In this document: in pieces, positions 48,762 to 57,170 of the stretch
Layout: each line of letters begins with the position of its first letter
How positions within the stretch are numbered: position 1 is the stretch's first letter
Assembly: GCF_004358445.1 (NCBI RefSeq)
Contig: NZ_CP037951.1
Coordinates: 3,690,001 to 3,754,000 of the forward strand
Length of the DNA stretch: 64,000 nt
Reading direction: 5' to 3'
Source: Parashewanella tropica
GTDB taxonomy: Bacteria; Pseudomonadota; Gammaproteobacteria; Enterobacterales; Shewanellaceae
The notes under the pieces: model-generated
Told to the model about the DNA's origin: nothing
Seen by the model: the letters and a program-made list of their open reading frames with translations, nothing else
The model's database searches: none
Program-made: the position numbers and the translations under genes

Positions 48762-49933
48762 GATGCAAATGCCTTTACGATACGTTGAAGTTTTTGTTCG
48801 AGTATTGAGCGTGGACAACTCAGGTTTAAGCGAATAAAGCCTTGTCCCGCTTCACCAAAATTTTCACCAGAATTCGCCAATAGCTTTTGCTCTTGAACCA
48901 ACTTTTCCATCATTTGTTGCTGAGAGAGTCCTAATTTACGGAAGTCTAACCAGACTAAATAGCTGGCCTCTGGTTTTTGGAATTTGATTTTCGGTATGTG
49001 AGTACTTAAATAATCAGCCGCGAAATCCATATTGGCTTCTAGGTAGCTCAGCATCTCATCCAGCCATGCTTCACCTTGTTCAAAAGCAGCAATACTCGCT
49101 TGTACACTCAAGCAACTAAAGACGTCCATGCCATAAGCCGATAATTTACGTTTAAGCTGCTCTGATAACTGGGTGTTTTTAATAATGGTATTGGCAAGCC
49201 TTAATGCCGTTAAACCAAAGGTCTTGGTTGGCGAGGTGCACACTGCAAGTTGTTGATGCCAATCAGAGTTAGTTGCCAAACAACTGTTGAAGCTTTTGCC
49301 ATATAAGTTGTAATCCGCCCACACTTCATCACTGATAAGCATCACTTGGTATTGGTGACAAAGCTCCACGACTCTTGATACTTCATCGCGTGTCCATAAA
49401 CGCCCAACAGGGTTGTGAGGGTTACAGAAAATCATGGCTTTTACGCCAGAGTTTAATTGCTTCTCAAGTAAGTCAAAATCAATTCGATAATAACCGTTAT
49501 CGTTGATTAGTTGATTGTTTACTAAAGTGCGGTCAAGATTATTCACCACTCTTGAAATGCCGTGATATATAGGCGTTTGTACCACGACCGCATCTTGCTC
49601 TTGAGTGGTTAACTCAATCAACATAGCCACCGCTGGTAAAATCCCCTCTGTAGTATGAAACCATTCTTTCTCAAGCGTTAAATTATGGCGTTTTTGATAC
49701 CAGTCTATGGCCGATTGATAATAACGTTCGCTGCGCTCTGAATAACCCAAAATTGGATGTTCTAGACGCTTGGTAACCGCTTCAACAATAGGTGCATAAA
49801 TCGCAAAATCAGAATCTGAAACACCACTGGCGAGCACTTGATCTGCATCAGCTTGCAGGCTTTCATCAAGAAAATCCCACTTTAAGCAATCAGTGCCTTG
49901 TCGTTGCCATATATGGTCAAAACTTATCGTCAT
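48758..49933 (-). CDS. PatB/MalY-type PLP enzyme (C-S lyase/aminotransferase)
   Basis: A 391-aa fold-type I PLP enzyme. The Schiff-base lysine lies in SPTKTFGL (K237); NPHNPVGRLW (about 171) and SDEVWADY (about 201) bind the cofactor; the C-terminal 'GFIRLNLSCPRSILEQ' carries the carboxylate-binding Arg. 'ILGYSERSERYYQSAIDWY' and 'EGILPAVAMLI' are characteristic of the MalY/PatB cystathionine beta-lyase group, which cleaves C-S bonds in cysteine conjugates. Cytoplasmic. It starts 8 bp after the transporter gene and is translationally coupled to a sulfatase gene. Confidence 0.9.
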   Translation of the reverse strand: MTISFDHIWQRQGTDCLKWDFLDESLQADADQVLASGVSDSDFAIYAPIVEAVTKRLEHPILGYSERSERYYQSAIDWYQKRHNLTLEKEWFHTTEGILPAVAMLIELTTQEQDAVVVQTPIYHGISRVVNNLDRTLVNNQLINDNGYYRIDFDLLEKQLNSGVKAMIFCNPHNPVGRLWTRDEVSRVVELCHQYQVMLISDEVWADYNLYGKSFNSCLATNSDWHQQLAVCTSPTKTFGLTALRLANTIIKNTQLSEQLKRKLSAYGMDVFSCLSVQASIAAFEQGEAWLDEMLSYLEANMDFAADYLSTHIPKIKFQKPEASYLVWLDFRKLGLSQQQMMEKLVQEQKLLANSGENFGEAGQGFIRLNLSCPRSILEQKLQRIVKAFAS

Positions 49934-49941
49934 CGTTATCC

Positions 49942-51420
49942 CTACCCGTTGACCACTTTGGGTTCATTTGATTTAGCACGAACAGTTGAAATCCCAATAC
50001 CTGTTGCCGCTAAAATTAAGGCAAAGATGACACCACTGTGACATTGGATCGCCCAAGGTAAATAATCCAAGGTTGGTACATTTAGAGTTGATGCCATAAA
50101 TACCCCAGCAGCCGTCCAAGGCATTAATGGCTCGATAACGGTACCCGCATCTTCGATAGTCCGGGACAGGTTAGTGTAGTTAAGTTTAAAGTCACGATAC
50201 ATGTCTTTAAATAGCTCAGCAGGCACAATCAGAGCCAACTTACCATCAGCAGTCGTCCCCACAACCAGCAAGGTCGTGGCAATGGTCGCACCAATCAAAC
50301 TAAAGACATTAGTGATCCCTTTAGCAAAATGCTGAACAATCACTTTTAAGCCGCCTGATACCGATAAGGCTCCCGCAAATGAAAAAGCACAAATTACAAG
50401 CAGCAGTACATCCAGCATTGATGCCACACCGCCACGATTTATGATTTTTGCAACATCAGGGTTAATCACGGTATCAGCAGGGAACATACTGCCATTAAAG
50501 CCATTTAAGAAGGCTTGAAAGATCACGTCTAAGCTGAAACCTTGGAAATAGAAGGCATTGAAACAACCTAAACCACAGGCCGCCAACATCACAGGAATGG
50601 TTGGATATTTTTTAATAGCACCAAACAAAACTAATACAGGTGGCAATAGTAGCAGCAGGTTTAAATCATAAAGCTGCTGTATATTAGCTAAAATCGCCGC
50701 TACTTCTTGAGAGGAAACCATTGGCTTAGAATCATCAACCTGAAGAGCAAAGGTAAAGACGATACAGCTTAAAATGAAACCAGGTATAGTAGTCCACAGC
50801 ATGTGCCTGATGTGGCTATACAAATCCGTACCCGCAACCGTAGGAGCAAGGTTAGTGGTATCGGAAAGCGGTGATAATTTATCACCAAAATAAGCGCCCG
50901 ATACCACTGCACCAGCTACTATCGCAACAGGCGCATTAAGACTGACAGCGACTCCCATTAACGCCACGCCTATGGTTCCAGCTGAACCCCATGATGTGCC
51001 AGTACATAAGGATACAAACGCCGTCACCAAAAATGCGGTGATGGCGAGATATTCAGGAGTAATAATGGCTAGGCCGTAATACACCAATAACGGAATGGTG
51101 CCACCAATCACCCAAGCACCAATTAAGCCACCCACTAACAACAAAATCAGTAATGATGGCATGGCATCCGAAAGTTTATGAACAATTGCTCTTTGGATAC
51201 TCAGCCAACTGTGCCCATGATAAACCGCTATCCCTGCTGCAAATACAGCAGAGATAATTAATAACGGCTCAATCGCAAGATCGTACTGACCATAGCCAAT
51301 CACTAATAACAAAAAAGTGACCAGAATGGGCAGCGATGCCATCATCAAACTCACGGGACGATGTTTTTTAGAAGGTTGCGAGGCCAAATCAGGCACATCT
51401 ACACTCTTATTTTGTTCCAT
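49942..51420 (-). CDS. NhaC-family Na+/H+ antiporter-like transporter
   Basis: A 492-aa inner-membrane protein with about 12 hydrophobic helices. 'TGTSWGSAGTIGVALMGVA' and 'AGAVVSGAYFGDKLSPLSDTTNLAP' are signatures of the NhaC family. Members exchange Na+ or H+, but several carry organic acids or amino acids, and pairing with PatB-like enzymes suggests that here. It lies 19 bp after the M28 peptidase and 8 bp before the PatB-like gene. Substrate not readable. Confidence 0.92.
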   Translation of the reverse strand: MEQNKSVDVPDLASQPSKKHRPVSLMMASLPILVTFLLLVIGYGQYDLAIEPLLIISAVFAAGIAVYHGHSWLSIQRAIVHKLSDAMPSLLILLLVGGLIGAWVIGGTIPLLVYYGLAIITPEYLAITAFLVTAFVSLCTGTSWGSAGTIGVALMGVAVSLNAPVAIVAGAVVSGAYFGDKLSPLSDTTNLAPTVAGTDLYSHIRHMLWTTIPGFILSCIVFTFALQVDDSKPMVSSQEVAAILANIQQLYDLNLLLLLPPVLVLFGAIKKYPTIPVMLAACGLGCFNAFYFQGFSLDVIFQAFLNGFNGSMFPADTVINPDVAKIINRGGVASMLDVLLLVICAFSFAGALSVSGGLKVIVQHFAKGITNVFSLIGATIATTLLVVGTTADGKLALIVPAELFKDMYRDFKLNYTNLSRTIEDAGTVIEPLMPWTAAGVFMASTLNVPTLDYLPWAIQCHSGVIFALILAATGIGISTVRAKSNEPKVVNG

Positions 51421-51439
51421 GGTGTTTACGGCCTTGTTG

Positions 51440-52834
51440 TTATTGTTTTACTGGCAAATGTGAAAATTCAACGTCAGATTCTGCAGCCATATAAATAACC
51501 GCCGCCCAAGCTGCGACATTTTGCTGCATCTGCTTAGGATCTAGCTTATCTAACGTATCATTTGGAGTATGGTGATAATCAAAATAATCGATGCCATTTT
51601 GACGTAGCGAGAATACAGGCACGCCTTTCATTCTAAATGGCCAGCTGTCCGGCCCACCACCTGCAGTGTTGTTGCCCTTTTCAATCCCTAATGGCGCAAG
51701 CACTTTCATGACGTTATCGACAAAATGTAGATCGCTTGATGCAAAATTACTGTCGAAACGGAAAATATTACTGCCACCAAAATCAGACTCTGATACCAGC
51801 TTAATGTTTTTCAGTTCAGCCATATGCTCACGTACATATTGCTTAGAGCCAACCAAACCAATTTCTTCAGCCGCCCACAGCACAAGACGAATAGTACGAC
51901 GTGGTTTTTGTGGCATTGCCGCAATCAGTCTTGCCGCTTCACTGACAATACCCACACCTGCGCCATCATCTAATGCGCCGGTACCTAAATCCCAAGAATC
52001 CAGGTGAGCACCAAGAATGATCACTTCTTCCGGCTTTTCACGGCCTTTAATTTCAGCAATCACATTTGCCGATTTACCCGCAGGCAAAATCTCAGTGGCT
52101 AGGGTCATACTCAGCTTAACGTGACCCGCTTTCTTAAGCATGGTAGCGAGAAGATTGGCATCAGGTGAAGACAATGCACCGATTGGAATTTTCTTGCTGC
52201 CTTTGGCGTAACTCATTTGCCCAGTATGAGCAAAACGATTTTTTGAGGTACCGATAGAGCGGATCACCACACCAATTGCACCTTTATCCGCCGCAATGCT
52301 AGCACTGGTACGACGAATGACCGAGTTTTTACCGTAACCGTTACCTTCACGATGCTTTGGCGTTAGTTCATCAACGAACGCAATTTTGCCTTTCAAGCTG
52401 CCTTTTTTGGCTTTTTTAAGTGCATCAAAAGAATCAAAGCGAACTACTGACGCGGTAATGCCATCTTTAGGGGTTGGTACACTGCCACCAAGTGCGGTAA
52501 TAACGAGCTTTTGAGGATATGGGAAAGTAATTTCAGCTTTCTCAACACCACGATGCCAAACAGGGATATCAACGTCTTCAGTGTATACCTTGTCAAAACC
52601 GAAAGACTTAAGTTTTTTAACCGCCCACTCAACCGCTCGTTCGTCATTTTTAGTACCCGGTAAACGGTGCCCAACTTCAACAGTCAGTGACTCGACGATG
52701 CCGTATGGATCAGAATGATTGAGAGCTTGTTCACGTAACTGAACAGCCTTGTCCGTTATAGAATCATGATTATGAGCAGCGACGTGCCCACTGAGTAATG
52801 CAACAACTAATGGAAGAAATTTTTTGTAGCTCAT
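51440..52834 (-). CDS. Exported M28 aminopeptidase with PA domain
   Basis: A 464-aa zinc exopeptidase with a signal peptide (about 1-20, ending VAA). An N-terminal segment and an inserted PA-type domain (about 90-240) precede the catalytic core. Zinc ligands are in GAHLDSWDLGTGALDDGAG (H, D), AAEEIGLVGS (catalytic Glu plus ligand), ESDFGG (D) and DYHHTPNDT (H). The family removes N-terminal residues or C-terminal Glu/Asp; the type is not certain. First gene of the M28-NhaC-PatB-sulfatase operon and divergent from another sulfatase over a compact promoter region. Confidence 0.92.
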   Translation of the reverse strand: MSYKKFLPLVVALLSGHVAAHNHDSITDKAVQLREQALNHSDPYGIVESLTVEVGHRLPGTKNDERAVEWAVKKLKSFGFDKVYTEDVDIPVWHRGVEKAEITFPYPQKLVITALGGSVPTPKDGITASVVRFDSFDALKKAKKGSLKGKIAFVDELTPKHREGNGYGKNSVIRRTSASIAADKGAIGVVIRSIGTSKNRFAHTGQMSYAKGSKKIPIGALSSPDANLLATMLKKAGHVKLSMTLATEILPAGKSANVIAEIKGREKPEEVIILGAHLDSWDLGTGALDDGAGVGIVSEAARLIAAMPQKPRRTIRLVLWAAEEIGLVGSKQYVREHMAELKNIKLVSESDFGGSNIFRFDSNFASSDLHFVDNVMKVLAPLGIEKGNNTAGGGPDSWPFRMKGVPVFSLRQNGIDYFDYHHTPNDTLDKLDPKQMQQNVAAWAAVIYMAAESDVEFSHLPVKQ

Positions 52835-52900
52835 TTCCCTACCTATTATTTTTTGTTATCCATCGTGGGTATTTTTCTCGACAAGATAACACACATAAAT

Positions 52901-52977
52901 GGTATTTATCATATTTAATTGACATTTTATTTACTTTGAGGTTAATTGTTGTCAATAAAAAATCACTTATAAATACC
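52901..52977. promoter_or_regulatory. Overlapping divergent promoters with nested inverted repeats
   Basis: TTGACA occurs once on each strand (plus 52919-52924; minus 52955-52950), facing inward, with -10-like TTAATT (plus, 52942-52947) and TAAATA (minus, 52933-52928) between them, so the two promoters occupy the same DNA. Outer inverted repeat GGTATTTAT (52901-52909) / ATAAATACC (52969-52977) is nearly concentric. AGGTTAATTGTT at 52939-52950 matches 11 of 12 bases of the palindrome upstream of the TonB receptor. Confidence 0.5.
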
Positions 52978-52983
52978 GCCAAA

Positions 52984-54843
52984 ATGAAATTCCGCCTTTT
53001 GTATCAATGCGCTATCGTCACCTCCTTAGCCATTACTTCTGCACTCACTTTTGCGCAAGAAGTTAAACGCCCTAATTTTGTTTGGATCATTTCTGAAGAT
53101 AATTCTTCACATTATCTAAAACACTTTTCTGACAATGGGATAAATACCCCGAATATTTCAGCCTTGGCTGAATCAGGATTGACCTTTGATAATGCTTATT
53201 CAAACAGCCCTGTGTGTTCTGTTGCCCGCACAACGTTAGCGACTGGCGTTTATGCTCCCAGCATTGGCACTCAGTTTCATCGTGCAGATGCTAAACTACC
53301 GCAAACGAAAAATATAAAACTGTTTCAAAGCTACCTAAGCCAAAATGGCTATTACACTACCAATAATGCCAAAACTGATTACAACGTTGTAGCGGATAAG
53401 CAACAAGGTTGGCATCAATCTTCTAAGCAAGCTTCATGGCGCGATCGTAATAATGCAAATCAACCTTTCTTTCATGTCGAAACTCACCATGACAGTCATG
53501 AAGGACGATTGCATTTCAAAGACAAACAATATCAACAAGAAGTCAAACCTGAAACGTTAGCCGACATTAACGTACCGGATTACTTACCTGATACCCAACT
53601 GTCGCGATTTACTTATCAAAAGTACTTACAAAAAATGGTACAAATTGATGGCAAAGTCGGTGCTACCGTTGAAAAACTTCGTAAAGATGGATTACTAGAC
53701 GATACCTTTATTTTCTATTTTGGCGATCATGGTGGCGTACTACCACGCAGTAAAGGTTATCTATTTGACGCAGGACTTCGTGTCCCACTTGTAGTGCACG
53801 TACCAAAGAATTTTGAACACCTAGTGAATGCCGGTGCAGCAACACGAGTACAAGGCACGGTTGAATTTGTGGACTTTGCCCCGACGCTGTTAACACTTGC
53901 TGGTATTGAGCTACCAACGCATCTAGATGGTAAAGCCTTTCTCGGTGAGAACGTGTCGTTAGATGAGGTGAATAGCAGAGATGAGTCTATTGCCTACGCC
54001 GACCGCTTTGATGAAAAATATGACTTAGTGCGTTCACTTAAAAAAGGCAACTTCCGCTACGTTCGTAACTATCAAAGTTACTTACCTAATGGCCTACAGA
54101 ACAACTATCGCTATCGAATGTTAGCTTATCAAGAATGGCGTCAATTGCATAAACAAGGTAAGTTGAATGCTGTTCAATCACAGTTTTTCAATCCAAAGCC
54201 TGTAGAGCAACTGTTTGATACCAGCAAAGATCCGCACGAAGTGAATAATTTAGCGGCTGATCCCAAATACAAACCATTGCTAACCAATTTACGTGCACGT
54301 CTACAAACGCGTTTATTAGACTTACCCGATCTTGGTGTTTATCCTGAAAGCTATTTGATCCGTTATGGTATGCCAAACATTCAGGAATTTGCGCAAAAAA
54401 ATAAAGCTCATATCAACAAGCTATTTGCGATTGCTGATCTAAGCCTACTTCCATTTAATCAAGCTAAACCACAATTAGAAAAAGCACTGCAATCCAGTGA
54501 CCCAATGCAACGTTATTGGGCGGTGACGGCTGCCATTAACTTTGGTGAGCAGGCAAAAACTTTGTTAGCGAATATCAAACCACTTGTGAATGATCCAGAA
54601 GTCACAGTAAGAATTCGAGTTGCTGAGTACTTTGGCGTGATTGGCTATGGCAAACCACAAAAGATCCTCAGCAATATAGTGAATTCAACTCTTTACCCCA
54701 CAGTTGCCGCTGAAGCCTTTAATGCCATCGTATATTTGCATGATTTTTCTGATGGGAAATACCCTGCTGATGTTGAGAACCTAAAACCAAAAATCAAAGG
54801 TCGTGGTATCAACTGGCGTATGATGTATTTGAAGTCACTGTAA
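52984..54843 (+). CDS. Sulfatase-family protein with unusual CSVAR active site and HEAT-like tail
   Basis: 619 aa from the ATG at 52984, which begins a clear signal peptide (about 1-24, ending TFA); a longer frame would run back across the divergent promoter. The sulfatase domain has SEDNSS in place of the usual ADD (E38, D39), active-site C78-S-V-A-R82 instead of CxPSR, and FGDHGG instead of SDNG. The last roughly 130 residues look like HEAT repeats ('YWAVTAAINFGEQAKTLL', 'RIRVAEYFGVIGYG'). Distant members of the sulfatase superfamily share SEDN/DHG patterns. Whether the Cys is converted to formylglycine is open. It is divergent from M28. Confidence 0.85.
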   Translation: MKFRLLYQCAIVTSLAITSALTFAQEVKRPNFVWIISEDNSSHYLKHFSDNGINTPNISALAESGLTFDNAYSNSPVCSVARTTLATGVYAPSIGTQFHRADAKLPQTKNIKLFQSYLSQNGYYTTNNAKTDYNVVADKQQGWHQSSKQASWRDRNNANQPFFHVETHHDSHEGRLHFKDKQYQQEVKPETLADINVPDYLPDTQLSRFTYQKYLQKMVQIDGKVGATVEKLRKDGLLDDTFIFYFGDHGGVLPRSKGYLFDAGLRVPLVVHVPKNFEHLVNAGAATRVQGTVEFVDFAPTLLTLAGIELPTHLDGKAFLGENVSLDEVNSRDESIAYADRFDEKYDLVRSLKKGNFRYVRNYQSYLPNGLQNNYRYRMLAYQEWRQLHKQGKLNAVQSQFFNPKPVEQLFDTSKDPHEVNNLAADPKYKPLLTNLRARLQTRLLDLPDLGVYPESYLIRYGMPNIQEFAQKNKAHINKLFAIADLSLLPFNQAKPQLEKALQSSDPMQRYWAVTAAINFGEQAKTLLANIKPLVNDPEVTVRIRVAEYFGVIGYGKPQKILSNIVNSTLYPTVAAEAFNAIVYLHDFSDGKYPADVENLKPKIKGRGINWRMMYLKSL

Positions 54844-54867
54844 AGTAAAAATATAGTTTAAATTATT

Positions 54868-54898
54868 CCTCAGCCACATGGACGCGGTTGAGGTTTTC
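54868..54898 (+). terminator. Terminator after the CSVAR sulfatase gene
   Basis: Stem CCTCAGCC (54868-54875) / GGTTGAGG (54886-54893), 8 bp with one wobble, a 10-nt loop, then TTTTC. It lies 25 bp after the stop, so the next peptidase gene likely has its own promoter. Confidence 0.75.
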
Positions 54899-54979
54899 AA
54901 TTTATACATATTGTCTCTTTAAAAGAAATAACAATTTATTTACAATACAAGTCCTTTTAATCACTTGCATGGAAGTAAA

Positions 54980-56956
54980 ATGAAAAGGTCTTTCATCTTT
55001 TTTTGTTCACTTTTAACGTCGCTAACGCTTTTCACATTAAGTACTCAAGCCCAAATTCCAAAAGACATTAATAAACAAGCAGAATTTTTTAGCAAACCGT
55101 ATGAATATTCGGATGTAAAAATCTCCCCGAAAGGCAGCTACATCAGCATTATCTCCAACAGAAAGAACATTAGACAGTTAGCGATTTTAGACGCTAAAAC
55201 ATTCAAACCTATCTATTCAGCTCGCTTTTCAGGGGATGAAGAAGTAGGCGCTTATGTTTGGGTGAGCGATAAACGTGTTGCTATGCAAAAGGTATACAAT
55301 CGCGGTTGGTCTGAAGTGCCAGAATATTTGGGTGAAATTTTTGCTATCAATGCTGATGGACACAGAGCGACTTACTTATTTGGACAAAAATACAAGGGTA
55401 GACAAAGTGGTAACCATAATACAGCTGTTCATGCGATTGGTTACATTCAACATCCCTTGGCTAATGATGATAGGCATATGTTGATCAAAGCCTACCCTAT
55501 TGGCAGTGGGAATGAAGGCTTTATGTCAAGAGCAAAAGCACAACTGTATAAAGTCAATGTTTATACTGGTAGTCGAAAGAAGATAACTACAGCTCCAATA
55601 GAAAATGCTAGCTTTGTATTAAATAGCCAACAGCAACCAATCTTTGTAAGTGGTATCAACTCCAACAATGAAGTAAGATATTTCCAGCATATTGAGCAAA
55701 AATGGATAGATATTGATTCGATTACTAAGCAATTCAAGCAGTTTTCAATATTATCAACCACTAATGATAATCAGCATGTGTTAGTTGAAGGACAAAAAGA
55801 TCATGATCTGCAATCAATATACAAGCTCAACCTTAGCAGCGGCAAAGCCGAACGAATTGTTTCAAATAAAAACGTCGAACCACAAAAGATTTGGAAAGAT
55901 AAGCATACTAACGAAGTTTACGCTGTTGAGTTTGAAGATGGTTACCCAAATTATGCTTTCCTTGACAAGGATCACCCAAGAACAAAAAGACTAAAAGTTC
56001 TGTTGCAATCGTTACCTGGACATCAAGTTCATATAGTCAGCGAAACCCTTGACGGTAACATATCCATCTTAAAAGCATTCAACGATCGCAACCCCGGTAC
56101 TTATTATCTCTACAATCAAAAAGAAAATAAGCTCCAAAATATCGCTGCGCAGAAACCTTGGATTGACCCGAATGACTTAGCCGATGTCAAACCCGTCAGC
56201 TTCAAGAGCCGTGATGGATTAACCATTCATGGCTACATCACACTGCCTTATGGTATTGAGCATAAAAACCTACCTCTTGTTGTAAACCCGCATGGTGGAC
56301 CTGCTGCGCGTGATTACTGGGAGTACAACTCTCAAAATCAATTCCTTGCACAAAATGGTATTGCCACATTACAAATAAACTTCCGCGGCTCTTCTGGTTA
56401 TGGTCAAGACCACCAGCAAGCAGGCAACCTGAACTGGGGAACCAAAGTACAGCATGACATTATTGATGGCGTTAATTATGCCATCAAGCAAGGCTGGATT
56501 AACAAAGACAAAATTTGTATCGAGGGCGGCAGTTTTGGTGCATACAGTGCCCTGCAAAGTGCTGTGATCGAGCCTGATATGTTTAAGTGTGCCATTGGCA
56601 TTGCTGGGGTTTATGATCTACCTCTGATGAAAGAAGAAGGCGATATTCCTTCGGTTAATTTCGGCGATAGTTTCCTCGAAGAGGTTATCGGTAATGACAT
56701 CAACCGCATGAAAGCTATGTCTCCGACTTATAATGTGGATAAGCTCAAAACCAAAATCATGTTGGTTCATGGTAAAAAAGATGAGCGTACGCCTATTGAG
56801 CAATACGAAGCCATGGAAGAAGCCTTGAATAAAGCCAATTACCCATTTAAAAAAATGATCTTTAAAAAGGAAGGTCATGGCTTATATAATCCAGAGAATA
56901 GAGCCTTGTACTACAAAGAGATGCTTGGATTTATAAAAGAAAGCCTCAAACTCTAA
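54980..56956 (+). CDS. Exported S9 prolyl oligopeptidase-family peptidase
   Basis: A serine peptidase of about 658 aa with a signal peptide (MKRSFIFFCSLLTSLTLFTL, cleaved near TQA). The N-terminal roughly 400 residues form a beta-propeller-like region. The C-terminal alpha/beta-hydrolase has the nucleophile in EGGSFGAY (S518), Asp in KKDERTP (D601) and His in KEGHGLYN (H633). HGGP gives the oxyanion hole. The best match is the dipeptidyl/acylaminoacyl peptidase branch. GGAAG precedes the ATG at 54980; a TTG five codons earlier is in frame. It complements the M28 and amidohydrolase enzymes in peptide breakdown. Confidence 0.92.
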   Translation: MKRSFIFFCSLLTSLTLFTLSTQAQIPKDINKQAEFFSKPYEYSDVKISPKGSYISIISNRKNIRQLAILDAKTFKPIYSARFSGDEEVGAYVWVSDKRVAMQKVYNRGWSEVPEYLGEIFAINADGHRATYLFGQKYKGRQSGNHNTAVHAIGYIQHPLANDDRHMLIKAYPIGSGNEGFMSRAKAQLYKVNVYTGSRKKITTAPIENASFVLNSQQQPIFVSGINSNNEVRYFQHIEQKWIDIDSITKQFKQFSILSTTNDNQHVLVEGQKDHDLQSIYKLNLSSGKAERIVSNKNVEPQKIWKDKHTNEVYAVEFEDGYPNYAFLDKDHPRTKRLKVLLQSLPGHQVHIVSETLDGNISILKAFNDRNPGTYYLYNQKENKLQNIAAQKPWIDPNDLADVKPVSFKSRDGLTIHGYITLPYGIEHKNLPLVVNPHGGPAARDYWEYNSQNQFLAQNGIATLQINFRGSSGYGQDHQQAGNLNWGTKVQHDIIDGVNYAIKQGWINKDKICIEGGSFGAYSALQSAVIEPDMFKCAIGIAGVYDLPLMKEEGDIPSVNFGDSFLEEVIGNDINRMKAMSPTYNVDKLKTKIMLVHGKKDERTPIEQYEAMEEALNKANYPFKKMIFKKEGHGLYNPENRALYYKEMLGFIKESLKL

Positions 56957-56980
56957 CTATTACGCTAAATCAGATCAATT

Positions 56981-57011
56981 CAGTGTCCATTTAAATGACA
57001 AATGGGCACTG
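56981..57011 (+). terminator. Hairpin after the S9 peptidase gene
   Basis: CAGTGTCCATTT (56981-56992) pairs with AAATGGGCACTG (57000-57011), 11 of 12 bp, loop 7 nt. It lies 24 bp after the stop. It lacks a T-run, so intrinsic termination is uncertain. Confidence 0.45.
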
Positions 57012-57110
57012 ATCGATTCCCGCCACGATTTCGTATATTTCGCTGGATTTTTATTCAACTTCAGGTATCCTTTGCGCCTTTTCTGAGTAACTAACTCGGA
57101 TATTATATTT

Positions 57111-57131
57111 GCAGTCTGTTAAACTGACTGC
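57111..57131. promoter_or_regulatory. Palindrome upstream of folE
   Basis: GCAGTCTGTT and AACTGACTGC flank a single central base; 9 of 10 positions are complementary. It lies 40 bp upstream of the folE start, where a repressor site would be expected. No regulator is assignable. Confidence 0.4.
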
Positions 57132-57170
57132 ATACTTATTGAGATCCCAAAGGCTAAGTGCGAGAACGAT

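Noticed and set aside
52798-52983. N-terminal extension of the CSVAR sulfatase
   Set aside because: It overlaps the start of the divergent M28 gene and the promoter region; a proper signal peptide begins at 52984.
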